From the NCBI RefSeq assembly GCF_014212315.1, contig NZ_JACKXE010000001.1, positions 2,418,001 to 2,482,000 of the forward strand: 64,000 bases of DNA. The letters are read 5' to 3'. Source of the stretch: Nocardioides luti (GTDB lineage Bacteria; Actinomycetota; Actinomycetes; Propionibacteriales; Nocardioidaceae). The notes beneath the pieces are model-generated. The model saw nothing but the letters and a program-made list of their open reading frames with translations. It was not told the origin of the DNA and made no database searches. Below are positions 41,637-48,580 of this stretch, one piece after another; the first letter of the stretch is position 1, and every line of letters starts with the position of its first letter. Made by a program: the position numbers and the translations under genes.

Positions 41637-42191
41637 CTACGAAGCGGACGCCTCGCGCGCTGCGGTTTGGCCGACTGGACCGGTCCAGGTGCGCCCGGCG
41701 TACGAGAAGAGCAGCCAGATGAGGGTGAGCGCGACGAGCCCGGCGGCGAGGTAGGACGTCAGCTCGAACGACACGAGCCCGCCGCCGAACACGAGCACGG
41801 GCAGCAGGGCGACCACGATCGTCGCGGACCGGGTGATGCCCAGCCAGCGCGCGGCCCGCCCGTCCCCGGCGGCGGCCGCCCGGGCGGCGAGCACGTGACA
41901 GAGCAGCGCCGAGAAGGCGAGCTGGGGCAGGTTCGCGGCCCAGCCGAGCGAGGCGTCGGCGTCGTACAGGTCCGCGGTGACGACCGGGAACCACACGACC
42001 GAGGCCACCACGCCGGCGAGCGCCGCCAGCCCGAGCAGGGTGCTGCGCCGGTCGAGATCGGCGGGCAGCGCCCGGACCCCGAGGTAGACGAGCAGCCAGC
42101 CCACCGGGTCGGCCAGCGCGTCGTAGCCGCCGAAGCGGGCGGACAGCACGACGATCACCAGCCCCATGGCGACGGACTGGAGCGGCTTCAT
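41637..42191 (-). CDS. Small integral membrane protein
   Basis: A 184-residue protein with about five hydrophobic helices: residues 5-20, 30-45 (PVGWLLVYLGVRALPADLDR), 52-72, 90-110 and 145-172. I do not recognise a named family. The opening GGYDALADPVGWLLVYLG recurs in uncharacterised actinobacterial membrane proteins. The gene is 10 bases downstream of the MATE exporter gene on the same strand, so the two may be cotranscribed. No catalytic or ligand-binding motif is seen. Confidence 0.68.
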   Translation of the reverse strand: MKPLQSVAMGLVIVVLSARFGGYDALADPVGWLLVYLGVRALPADLDRRSTLLGLAALAGVVASVVWFPVVTADLYDADASLGWAANLPQLAFSALLCHVLAARAAAAGDGRAARWLGITRSATIVVALLPVLVFGGGLVSFELTSYLAAGLVALTLIWLLFSYAGRTWTGPVGQTAAREASAS

Positions 42192-42201
42192 GCAGGCAAA
42201 T

Positions 42202-43569
42202 CTACGGGGCGGTGGCGGCGGGTGCGGCGGCCGCGCCGATCCCCGTCACCAGCCAGCGGTCGCCACGGGCCCGGTGCACGAGCACCACGAGGCGCGCCAG
42301 CATGAAGAGCCCGGCGAAGGACACCCACAGGACCGGCAGCCCGACCTCGGCACCGGCCAGCACCAGGACGACCGGGGCGTAGACGACCAGCGTGACCAGA
42401 CCGCCCCGGGCGAGGTAGGCGCCGTCGCCCGCCCCGATGAGCACCCCGTCGAGGACGAACACCACGCCGGCCACCGGCTGGAAGAGCGCGGCGACGAGCA
42501 GGACCGGCAGCAGCAGGTCGCGCACCGCGGCGTCCTCGGTGAAGAGCGCACCGAGCACCGGGCTGACCGCGGCCAGCAGCAGCCCGGTCACCACGCCGCT
42601 CCACAGCCCCCAGGTGACCATCCGTCGGGTGACGGCCCGGGTGCCCGCCACGTCCCCGGCGCCGAGGTACCGGCCGGTGATCGCCTGGGCGGCGATCGCG
42701 ATGGCGTCCAGGACGAACGCGAGGAACGCCCAGGTCGTCATGGCCAGCTGGTGGGTCGCGAGGTCGACCTGCTGGTCGAGGGCGTCGGCGGCGCCCAGCG
42801 TGACGGCGTACGTCGTGACGAGCAGCGCCGCGCGCAGGGTGAGCGTCCGGACCACCAGCGCGACGGCGGCGTGGGCGGCGGCGCGGATGCCGGGCAGGTC
42901 GGGGCGCAGGGACGCGCCCTGCCGGCGGGCGCCGCGGACCACGACCACGAGCAGGGCGCCGGCGCTGGCGACCTGCGCCAGGACCGAGCCCCAGGCGGAG
43001 CCGGCCAGCCCCAGCCCGTCGACCGGGCCGAGGCCGTAGACGAGCAGCAGGTTGAGCAGCACGTTGAGGACGTTCCCGCCCACCGCCACGACGAGCGGGG
43101 TCCGGGTGTCCTGCAGGCCGCGCAGCACGCCCGTCGCGGCCAGCATGAGCAGCAGCGGGACCGTGCCGAGGAACGCGATGCGGAGGTACGTCGCCGCGGG
43201 GCCGGTCACCTCGGGGCCGGCGCCGAACACGTGCACGAGCGGCTCGGTGAGCAGCACGCCCGCGACGGTGGTGACGGTGCCGATGCCGAGCGCCAGCCAG
43301 AGCCCGTCGACGCCCTGGGCCAGGGCGCCGCGCAGGTCGCCGGCCCCCACCCGTCGGGCCACGCTGGCGGTGGTGCCGTAGGCCAGGAAGACGCACAGCC
43401 CGATCGCGGTCTGCAGGACGGCGGCGGCGATGCCGAGGCCGGCGAGCGGGGCGGTGCCCAGGTGTCCGACGATGGCGGCGTCCGCGAGCAGGAAGAGCGG
43501 CTCGGCGACCAGGGCCAGGAAGGCCGGCACCGCGAGCCGGAGGATCTCGCGGTCGTGGGGGTGCGCCAT
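42202..43569 (-). CDS. MATE family efflux transporter (DinF type)
   Basis: A 455-residue multidrug and toxin extrusion antiporter with about 12 helices. ATG 43569 gives the usual opening HDREILRLAVPAFLALVAEP followed by DAAIVGHLGTAPLAGLGIAA, the MATE/DinF signature. The second half repeats the fold (QAITGRYLGAGDVAGTRAVT). Transport is driven by a sodium or proton gradient; substrate unknown. The frame extends 48 bases upstream but that lead is not conserved-looking. It is divergent from dnaB across a 537-base intergenic region with DnaA-box-like motifs. Confidence 0.9.
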   Translation of the reverse strand: MAHPHDREILRLAVPAFLALVAEPLFLLADAAIVGHLGTAPLAGLGIAAAVLQTAIGLCVFLAYGTTASVARRVGAGDLRGALAQGVDGLWLALGIGTVTTVAGVLLTEPLVHVFGAGPEVTGPAATYLRIAFLGTVPLLLMLAATGVLRGLQDTRTPLVVAVGGNVLNVLLNLLLVYGLGPVDGLGLAGSAWGSVLAQVASAGALLVVVVRGARRQGASLRPDLPGIRAAAHAAVALVVRTLTLRAALLVTTYAVTLGAADALDQQVDLATHQLAMTTWAFLAFVLDAIAIAAQAITGRYLGAGDVAGTRAVTRRMVTWGLWSGVVTGLLLAAVSPVLGALFTEDAAVRDLLLPVLLVAALFQPVAGVVFVLDGVLIGAGDGAYLARGGLVTLVVYAPVVLVLAGAEVGLPVLWVSFAGLFMLARLVVLVHRARGDRWLVTGIGAAAAPAATAP

Positions 43570-43630
43570 CGGGCCAGTGTAGTCACCGTAAGGATCACTC
43601 GGGCGATCTGACCACAACGCGGGCTAGTCA

Positions 43631-43907
43631 GTTTCCACCTGTGGGTAACTACCCTTTACCTGTGGGAATCTGGCCCGGCCGGCCCATTGTCGATATAGCG
43701 CCCGGCATCGGACGGATGGACGACGGGTGAACGAGACGAACCCCAAATACTTTTCCCTCCACACCTGTGGAATCACGTCTCCGCAGGTCAGAGCCCCTTT
43801 TCCCCGGAAACTTTCTTCGTCCTCCACAGGCGCGTCAACATCCTGTGCACAGCGCCCCGCGTGTCGTCCACGACCTTCCCCCACTTATCCACAGGACCTG
43901 TGGATAA
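43631..43907. promoter_or_regulatory. DnaA-box-like cluster upstream of dnaB
   Basis: The 537-base gap 43570-44106 holds no gene. Within it the heptamer CCTGTGG or its complement CCACAGG occurs at 43638, 43659, 43764, 43824, 43889 and 43897. TTATCCACAGG (43885-43895), one A, then CCTGTGGATAA (43897-43907) make a palindrome with two perfect DnaA boxes in opposite orientation. TGTGGGTAA at 43640 is a one-mismatch box. The stretch 43630-43830 is A+T-richer than its surroundings. It may control dnaB or titrate DnaA. The true origin should be near dnaA, outside the window. Confidence 0.6.
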
Positions 43908-44106
43908 CCGACTGTCGCCGGGGCCCGCGAGGCCGTACGGTCCCCCTGTCGCTCCCCTCGTCACCGCCGCGGCCACCCCCCGTCCACCGCCGTCCCGGAC
44001 CCCGTCCGCGCCGGCCTGCCCGGGGGCCGGACCCGCTGTCGGTGGCCGGACCTAGCGTGGTCAGCGTGAGGGGTCGACGTCCGGGGAACTTGTCAGGAGG
44101 CAGGCG

Positions 44107-45525
44107 TTGAGCGTCACCGAGCACGACACGCGAGGCATGGGCGAGCCGCCGATGGACGACTGGGGCGACGGCCCCGCGTCGTACGCCCCCGGCGAGCGCC
44201 CCAGCTCACCGGGCGACCGCACGCCGCCGCAGGACATGGCGGCCGAGCAGTCGGTGCTCGGCTCGATGCTGCTGTCCAAGGACGCCATCGCCGACGTCTC
44301 CGAGGTGCTGCGCGGCGCCGACTTCTACCGCCCCGCGCACGAGACCATCCACGACGCGATCATCGACCTCTACGGCCGCAGCGAGCCGGTCGACATGGTC
44401 ACCGTGGCGGCCGAGCTCCAGCGTCGCGGCGAGCTCCAGCGGATCGGCGGGGCGCCGTACCTCCACACGCTCTCGGCCAACGTCCCGATCGCGGCCAACG
44501 CCGGCTACTACGCCGAGATCGTGCGCGAGAAGTCCATCCTGCGCCGCCTGGTCGACGCGGGCACCAAGATCGTCCAGATCGGCTACGCGGGCGAGGGCCA
44601 GGTCGACGACGTGGTCGACCAGGCGCAGGCCGAGGTCTACAAGATCGCCGACCGTCGCTCGGGCGAGGACTACTCCCCGCTCAGCGACATCATGGACGGC
44701 GTCCTCGACGAGATCGAGGCGATCGGCAACCGCGAGGCAGGGCTGTACGGCGTCCCCACCGGCTTCGCCGACCTCGACGACCTGACCAACGGTCTGCACT
44801 CCGGTCAGATGATCATCGTCGCGGCACGTCCGGCCATGGGGAAGTCCACCCTGGCGCTCGACCTGTGCCGGGCGGCGTCGATCCACAACAACCTGACCAG
44901 CTGCTTCTTCAGCCTCGAGATGACGCGCTCCGAGATCACGATGCGCCTGCTGTCGGCCGAGGCCAAGGTGCCGCTGAACCACATCCGCAACGGCAACATG
45001 AGCGACGACGACTGGGCGAAGCTGGCCCGCAAGATGGGCGAGATCTCCTCGGCCCCGATGTTCATCGACGACTCGCCCAACATGACGATGATGGAGATCC
45101 GGGCCAAGGCTCGCCGTCTCAAGCAGCGCCACGACCTCAAGCTCATCGTGATCGACTACATGCAGCTGATGAGCTCGGGCAAGAAGGTCGAGTCCCGCCA
45201 GCTCGAGGTCTCGGAGTTCTCCCGGAACATCAAGCTCCTCGCCAAGGAGCTCGAGCTCCCGATCATCGCGCTCTCCCAGCTCAACCGTGGTCCCGAGCAG
45301 CGCGGCGACAAGCGCCCGATGATGAGCGACCTGCGTGAGTCCGGCTCGCTCGAGCAGGACGCCGACATGGTGATCCTCCTGCACCGCGACGACGTCTACG
45401 AGAAGGAGTCGACCCGCCCCGGCGAAGCCGACCTGATCGTGGCCAAGCACCGCAACGGCCCCACCCGCGACATCACCGTCGCCTTCCAGGGCCACTACTC
45501 GCGCTTCGTCGACATGGCGCACTGA
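44107..45525 (+). CDS. dnaB: Replicative DNA helicase DnaB
   Basis: Hexameric 5'-3' replicative helicase, 472 residues, with no intein. TTG 44107 follows CAGGAGGCAGGCG. The N-terminal domain includes PQDMAAEQSVLGSMLLSKDA. The RecA-like domain has Walker A ARPAMGKSTLALD, the H1a region FFSLEMTRSEITMRLLSAEA, Walker B LIVIDYMQLMSS, and the arginine/H4 region LRESGSLEQDADMVILLHRD. The end DITVAFQGHYSRFVDM is typical. The gene ends the rpsF-to-dnaB replication/ribosome neighbourhood conserved in actinobacteria, although here a secreted protein, a membrane protein and a MATE exporter are inserted on the other strand. Confidence 0.97.
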   Translation: MSVTEHDTRGMGEPPMDDWGDGPASYAPGERPSSPGDRTPPQDMAAEQSVLGSMLLSKDAIADVSEVLRGADFYRPAHETIHDAIIDLYGRSEPVDMVTVAAELQRRGELQRIGGAPYLHTLSANVPIAANAGYYAEIVREKSILRRLVDAGTKIVQIGYAGEGQVDDVVDQAQAEVYKIADRRSGEDYSPLSDIMDGVLDEIEAIGNREAGLYGVPTGFADLDDLTNGLHSGQMIIVAARPAMGKSTLALDLCRAASIHNNLTSCFFSLEMTRSEITMRLLSAEAKVPLNHIRNGNMSDDDWAKLARKMGEISSAPMFIDDSPNMTMMEIRAKARRLKQRHDLKLIVIDYMQLMSSGKKVESRQLEVSEFSRNIKLLAKELELPIIALSQLNRGPEQRGDKRPMMSDLRESGSLEQDADMVILLHRDDVYEKESTRPGEADLIVAKHRNGPTRDITVAFQGHYSRFVDMAH

Positions 45526-45644
45526 CCCCCGCTCGACCCCTGCCCGGCGCCCGGGATCGATGCCGAACCGTGTCGTGATCCGGCTCCGACGTGGGTCCCG
45601 CCCGGTCCATGCTGGGAGGACTGGTCGAGCACGGGGGTGTGGAC

Positions 45645-46244
45645 ATGGTGGGTCGTCGAGCTCTGCGCGGGTGGGGTCGGGTCGTCGCGGTGGCGGCGGC
45701 CGCCGTGCTGCTGGTCGGGTGCGGTGCGGACGACGGGGCGCGACAAGCGCGGGCGTCCGACCCTGCCTCCTCCTCCGGGGTGCCGCCGAACGTGACCGTC
45801 GAGGACGCGAGCGACCCGCCGGACAGCCCGGCACTCCCGCCGGAGGCCATGGACCCGTCGGCCACGCTCGCCGAGCTCGTGGACTTCCACGACCGCGACC
45901 TCTCCGGCTCGTGGTTCGACCCGGACGACGGGCACGTGCACGTCGGCGTGGCGACGCCGGCCGGTCGTGACCTGCTCGAGCGCAAGGGTTTGACCGACGA
46001 CCCCGGCATCGTCGTGGAGCCCGCCGAACGCAGCCTCCTCGCGGGCCAGCGGCTCGCGCGGTCCTTCGTGCGGCACGCGACCTCCGCGGACGACATCTCC
46101 GGGATGGGGGCGCTGCCGGAGGGCGACGGCATCGAGCTGATGGTTGCGGCCGACGAGCTGTCGGCCGACCAGCTCGACGAGCTCGGGGCCCTGCCGTTCC
46201 GGGTCGTCGTCACGCTGGGCCAAGGGTTCGGGAGCCTGGACTGA
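45645..46244 (+). CDS. Putative lipoprotein of unknown function
   Basis: A protein of about 199 residues from ATG 45645. It opens MVGRRALRGWGRVVAVAAAA with the lipobox LLVGC, so Cys should be lipidated. A short Ser/Pro linker is followed by an acidic folded part (LAELVDFHDRDLSGSWFDPD and HVHVGVATPAGRDLLERKG). Overall it could bind a ligand or wall component, but I recognise no family. The frame is open 54 bases further upstream without a better start. A terminator at 46271 follows the stop. It is separated from dnaB by about 120 bases and may have its own promoter. Confidence 0.7.
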   Translation: MVGRRALRGWGRVVAVAAAAVLLVGCGADDGARQARASDPASSSGVPPNVTVEDASDPPDSPALPPEAMDPSATLAELVDFHDRDLSGSWFDPDDGHVHVGVATPAGRDLLERKGLTDDPGIVVEPAERSLLAGQRLARSFVRHATSADDISGMGALPEGDGIELMVAADELSADQLDELGALPFRVVVTLGQGFGSLD

Positions 46245-46270
46245 GCGCGGCCCGGACGTCAGCGAGGAGT

Positions 46271-46295
46271 CTGGGGCGCACCACGTGCGCCCCAG
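46271..46295. terminator. Bidirectional terminator hairpin
   Basis: CTGGGGCGCAC (46271-46281) and GTGCGCCCCAG (46285-46295) form an 11-bp perfect stem with loop CAC. It lies between convergent genes ending at 46244 and 46388. Confidence 0.85.
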
Positions 46296-46387
46296 GCTCC
46301 ACGCTCACGCTGAAGCGGGCGCCGGCCCGGGCGTGACCGAGCTCTTCCCGGTCCGGGCCCCCTGACCCGCCGCCTCGGACGGCGCCC

Positions 46388-47050
46388 TCAGGGGTGGCGG
46401 TGGCGCTGCTGGTCGGCCGCGAGCTGGCCCAGCCGGTGGTGCACCGCGGGCGGAGCCTCGCCGAGGCCGCCGAGGCTGCCGCGCGCCCAGCCCACCTGGT
46501 CCCCCTCGCCGCGGCTCTCGGGCGGAGCCGCGGCCGCCGCACGGGCCAAGGCGACCGCGCTCTGCGCCGGACCGTCGCCGAACCAGGCGTGCGCATAGGC
46601 GTCGTAGGCGGGGCCGGCCTCGAACCACGGCACGGCGCGGCCTTCCCGGCGCACCGTGCGGACGGTGGGTGCGGCGCCCGCGACGAGCAGCCCGGAGCAC
46701 CGCGCGCACGCGGGCACGAGGAGGGAAGCGGCGGACGGCGACGCCTGTGGTGACGACGGGGGCCAGGCGACGTCGGCCGTGGACGGACCGTGCGCGGGGT
46801 CGAAGAAGCAGACCGGGCGCGCTGCGGACCCGACGTACGACGCCACCGCCTCGCGCAGCTGGGCCGGGGTCGTCGCCCGGGCGACGCGGTCGGCGGCCCC
46901 GTCGAGCGCGCCGAGGTCGGTGACCAGCAGCTCCTGGGCCAGTCGCAGCTGCCGCTCCGCGCGCAGGGCCCGGTCGCGCCGTGCGCGGAGCAGGGAGCGG
47001 GTGAGGAGCAGGACGGCGAGAGCTGCCACCCCGATGAGGAGCCAGGCCAT
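46388..47050 (-). CDS. Membrane-anchored hypothetical protein with a CxxC motif
   Basis: A 220-residue protein from ATG 47050. An N-terminal helix (WLLIGVAALAVLLLTRSLL) is followed by an arginine-rich stretch and an amphipathic helix (RAERQLRLAQELLVTDLGAL). A central domain has VCFFDPAHGPST, a CARC pair in LLVPACARCSGLLVAG and WFEAGPAYDAYAHAWFGDG, and the tail is His-rich. The CxxC plus nearby Cys/His could bind a metal. The long antisense-like open frame upstream of this start is not real. It follows the zinc-finger/HTH gene on the same strand by 62 bases, so the two may be an operon. Family unknown. Confidence 0.65.
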   Translation of the reverse strand: MAWLLIGVAALAVLLLTRSLLRARRDRALRAERQLRLAQELLVTDLGALDGAADRVARATTPAQLREAVASYVGSAARPVCFFDPAHGPSTADVAWPPSSPQASPSAASLLVPACARCSGLLVAGAAPTVRTVRREGRAVPWFEAGPAYDAYAHAWFGDGPAQSAVALARAAAAAPPESRGEGDQVGWARGSLGGLGEAPPAVHHRLGQLAADQQRHRHP

Positions 47051-47112
47051 GCCCAGCACCGTACGTCCGGGGCCGCCCGTGCGGAAGGACCGCGGCGACG
47101 GGCGCCCGCCGG

Positions 47113-47481
47113 CTACGCGCCGCTGCGGCCCTTGCTGAAGCGCTCCCAGGCCGCCTGGCGGGAGATGCCGAGCGCCGCGCCGATGTCGGTCCACGACAGG
47201 CCGCGGTCGCGGGCCAGCCCGACCCAGTCGCGGAGGTACTCCACGCTCTGCTCGGCGGCCGCCGAGATCAGCGGGAGCTTGGCGAGCAGCTCCTCGTCGC
47301 TGAGCTGCTCCCACGGGGGCCGCCGGATCGACAGGATGCTCTCGCGGGTCGCGAAGAGCCGGGTGTACATGTCGAGACAGTCCTGGCACATCATCGCGCC
47401 GAGCCCGCCGGCGAAGTTGGTCGAGGCGGTGCCGACGAGCCCGCAGAAGGAGCAGACCCGGCCGATCGGGCTGAACTTCAT
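47113..47481 (-). CDS. Zinc-finger plus helix-turn-helix small protein
   Basis: A 122-residue protein. The N-terminal CSFCGL and MMCQDCLDMY, spaced about 20 residues apart, form a four-cysteine zinc finger very like the ClpX N-terminal domain (which recruits substrates or SspB). The middle is helical (SDEELLAKLPLISAAAEQSV). The C-terminus is a helix-turn-helix, LSWTDIGAALGISRQAAWER, similar to sigma region 4 or a homeodomain-like fold. No AAA+ ATPase follows. ATG 47481 has AAGGAG four bases upstream. It may be a regulator that uses the finger to dimerise or sense redox/zinc. Confidence 0.8.
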   Translation of the reverse strand: MKFSPIGRVCSFCGLVGTASTNFAGGLGAMMCQDCLDMYTRLFATRESILSIRRPPWEQLSDEELLAKLPLISAAAEQSVEYLRDWVGLARDRGLSWTDIGAALGISRQAAWERFSKGRSGA

Positions 47482-47569
47482 CGGGCTCCTTCCACGACGG
47501 GCGGGCAGGCGGGGGGGCGGTTCTGTCCACAGGATAGGCGGGTGGGGAGAGGCGCTTGTCAGGGTCGTC

Positions 47570-47619
47570 TTGACATCCCGCGGCCCGGTCTTGACACTTC
47601 TCGTGTCCCTCCCTAGGGA
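47570..47619 (+). promoter_or_regulatory. Candidate promoter with GTCTTGACA direct repeat
   Basis: GTCTTGACA occurs at 47567-47575 and 47588-47596, exactly 21 bases apart. The second TTGACA is 17 bases from TAGGGA (47614), a weak -10. The duplicated -35-like motif on the same helix face could be two overlapping promoters or a regulator site. It lies between the divergent zinc-finger gene and the binding-protein gene. Confidence 0.45.
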
Positions 47620-47647
47620 ATCGAGCCGGCGTGAGGTCGGGCGGAGT

Positions 47648-47683
47648 CCGGAACGAGCAGATTGGGGGATTGCTCGGTTCCGG
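47648..47683 (+). other. Leader hairpin before the binding-protein gene
   Basis: CCGGAAC-GAGCA pairs with TGCTC-G-GTTCCGG, a 12-bp stem with one bulged G and an 11-base loop containing GGGGG. If transcription starts near 47625 this would be in the 5' untranslated region of the gene at 47756. Function unknown. Confidence 0.45.
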
Positions 47684-47755
47684 CAACGGATCCGCGGCAC
47701 CTCCGCCGGTTCTCCCGTTCCGGGGAGGGCACCCCTGCTGGCTAGGGTCGGAGCC

Positions 47756-48472
47756 ATGGCCACCCCCGACGTCGTCGCCGACCTGGCGCCCACCGGCACG
47801 CTGCGCGCGTCGATCAACCTCGGCAACCCGGTCCTCGCCCAGGGCACGCCCGAGCAGCCCACCGGCATCACGGTCGACCTCGCCCGCGAGCTCGCCCGCC
47901 GGCTCGACGTGCCGCTCGAGCTGCTCTGCTTCGACGCGGCCCGGAAGTCCTTCGCGGCGATGGCCGAGGGCCGCGCGGACCTGTGCTTCCTCGCGATCGA
48001 CCCCGCTCGCGAGGAGGAGGTCGCGTTCAGCCCGGCCTACGTCGTCATCGAGGGCGTGTACGCCGTCCCGCGCGACAGCCCGCTGCGCACCGTCGCCGAC
48101 GTCGACCGCCCGGGTCACCGCATCGGCGTGAAGCAGGGCTCGGCGTACGACCTCTCCCTGACCCGGACCCTCGCCCACGCCGAGGTGGTGCGCGGCGCCG
48201 AGGGCCTCGACGTGTTCCGCGAGGAGGGCCTCGAGGTCGGGGCCGGGATCCGCGAGCCGGTGACCGCGGCGGTGGCGGGCGACGCCGGGCTGCGGCTGAT
48301 CGACGAGGCCTTCATGCAGATCCGCCAGGCGGTGGGCGTCCGCCGCGACCGCCGGCCCGCGAGCGTGGACTTCCTGGCCGCCGTCGTCACCGAGCTGCTC
48401 GCGAGCGGCTTCGTCACCGACGCGCTGCGCCGTGCCGGACAGTCCGAGGACCTCGCCGCGCCGCAACCGTAA
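47756..48472 (+). CDS. Cytoplasmic SBP_bac_3-type binding-domain protein
   Basis: A 238-residue protein with the fold of family 3 amino-acid-binding components of ABC transporters. TGTLRASINLGNPVLA and PTGITVDLARELARRLDVPL form lobe one, FAAMAEGRADLCFLAIDPAR and VEGVYAVP-like segments the hinge, and HRIGVKQGSAYDLSLTRTLA lobe two. It has no signal peptide or lipobox: the fold starts within the first dozen residues after ATG 47756. No permease or ATPase gene is adjacent. It is therefore probably a cytoplasmic enzyme or sensor derived from this family (cyclohexadienyl dehydratase-type enzymes are one precedent). Confidence 0.78.
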   Translation: MATPDVVADLAPTGTLRASINLGNPVLAQGTPEQPTGITVDLARELARRLDVPLELLCFDAARKSFAAMAEGRADLCFLAIDPAREEEVAFSPAYVVIEGVYAVPRDSPLRTVADVDRPGHRIGVKQGSAYDLSLTRTLAHAEVVRGAEGLDVFREEGLEVGAGIREPVTAAVAGDAGLRLIDEAFMQIRQAVGVRRDRRPASVDFLAAVVTELLASGFVTDALRRAGQSEDLAAPQP

Positions 48473-48580
48473 GGATTTCGCAGCATCCACCCTCGCGACA
48501 TCGGCCCATCCGCGGCGTACCGTGCGTCGGGTCTGCTCGTTGAGTGAGGTGCGAACCTCCTCTCGGTGAAGGGTCACCCC

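Noticed and set aside
43620-43907. Main chromosomal origin
   Set aside because: DnaA boxes are present, but dnaA, dnaN and gyrB are not nearby and parAB lies 40 kb away at the left end; actinobacterial oriC lies by dnaA, which should be left of the window.
43727-44110. 127-codon plus-strand frame before dnaB
   Set aside because: Its translation is Pro/Arg-rich without motifs, it spans the DnaA-box cluster and overlaps the dnaB start; more likely regulatory DNA.
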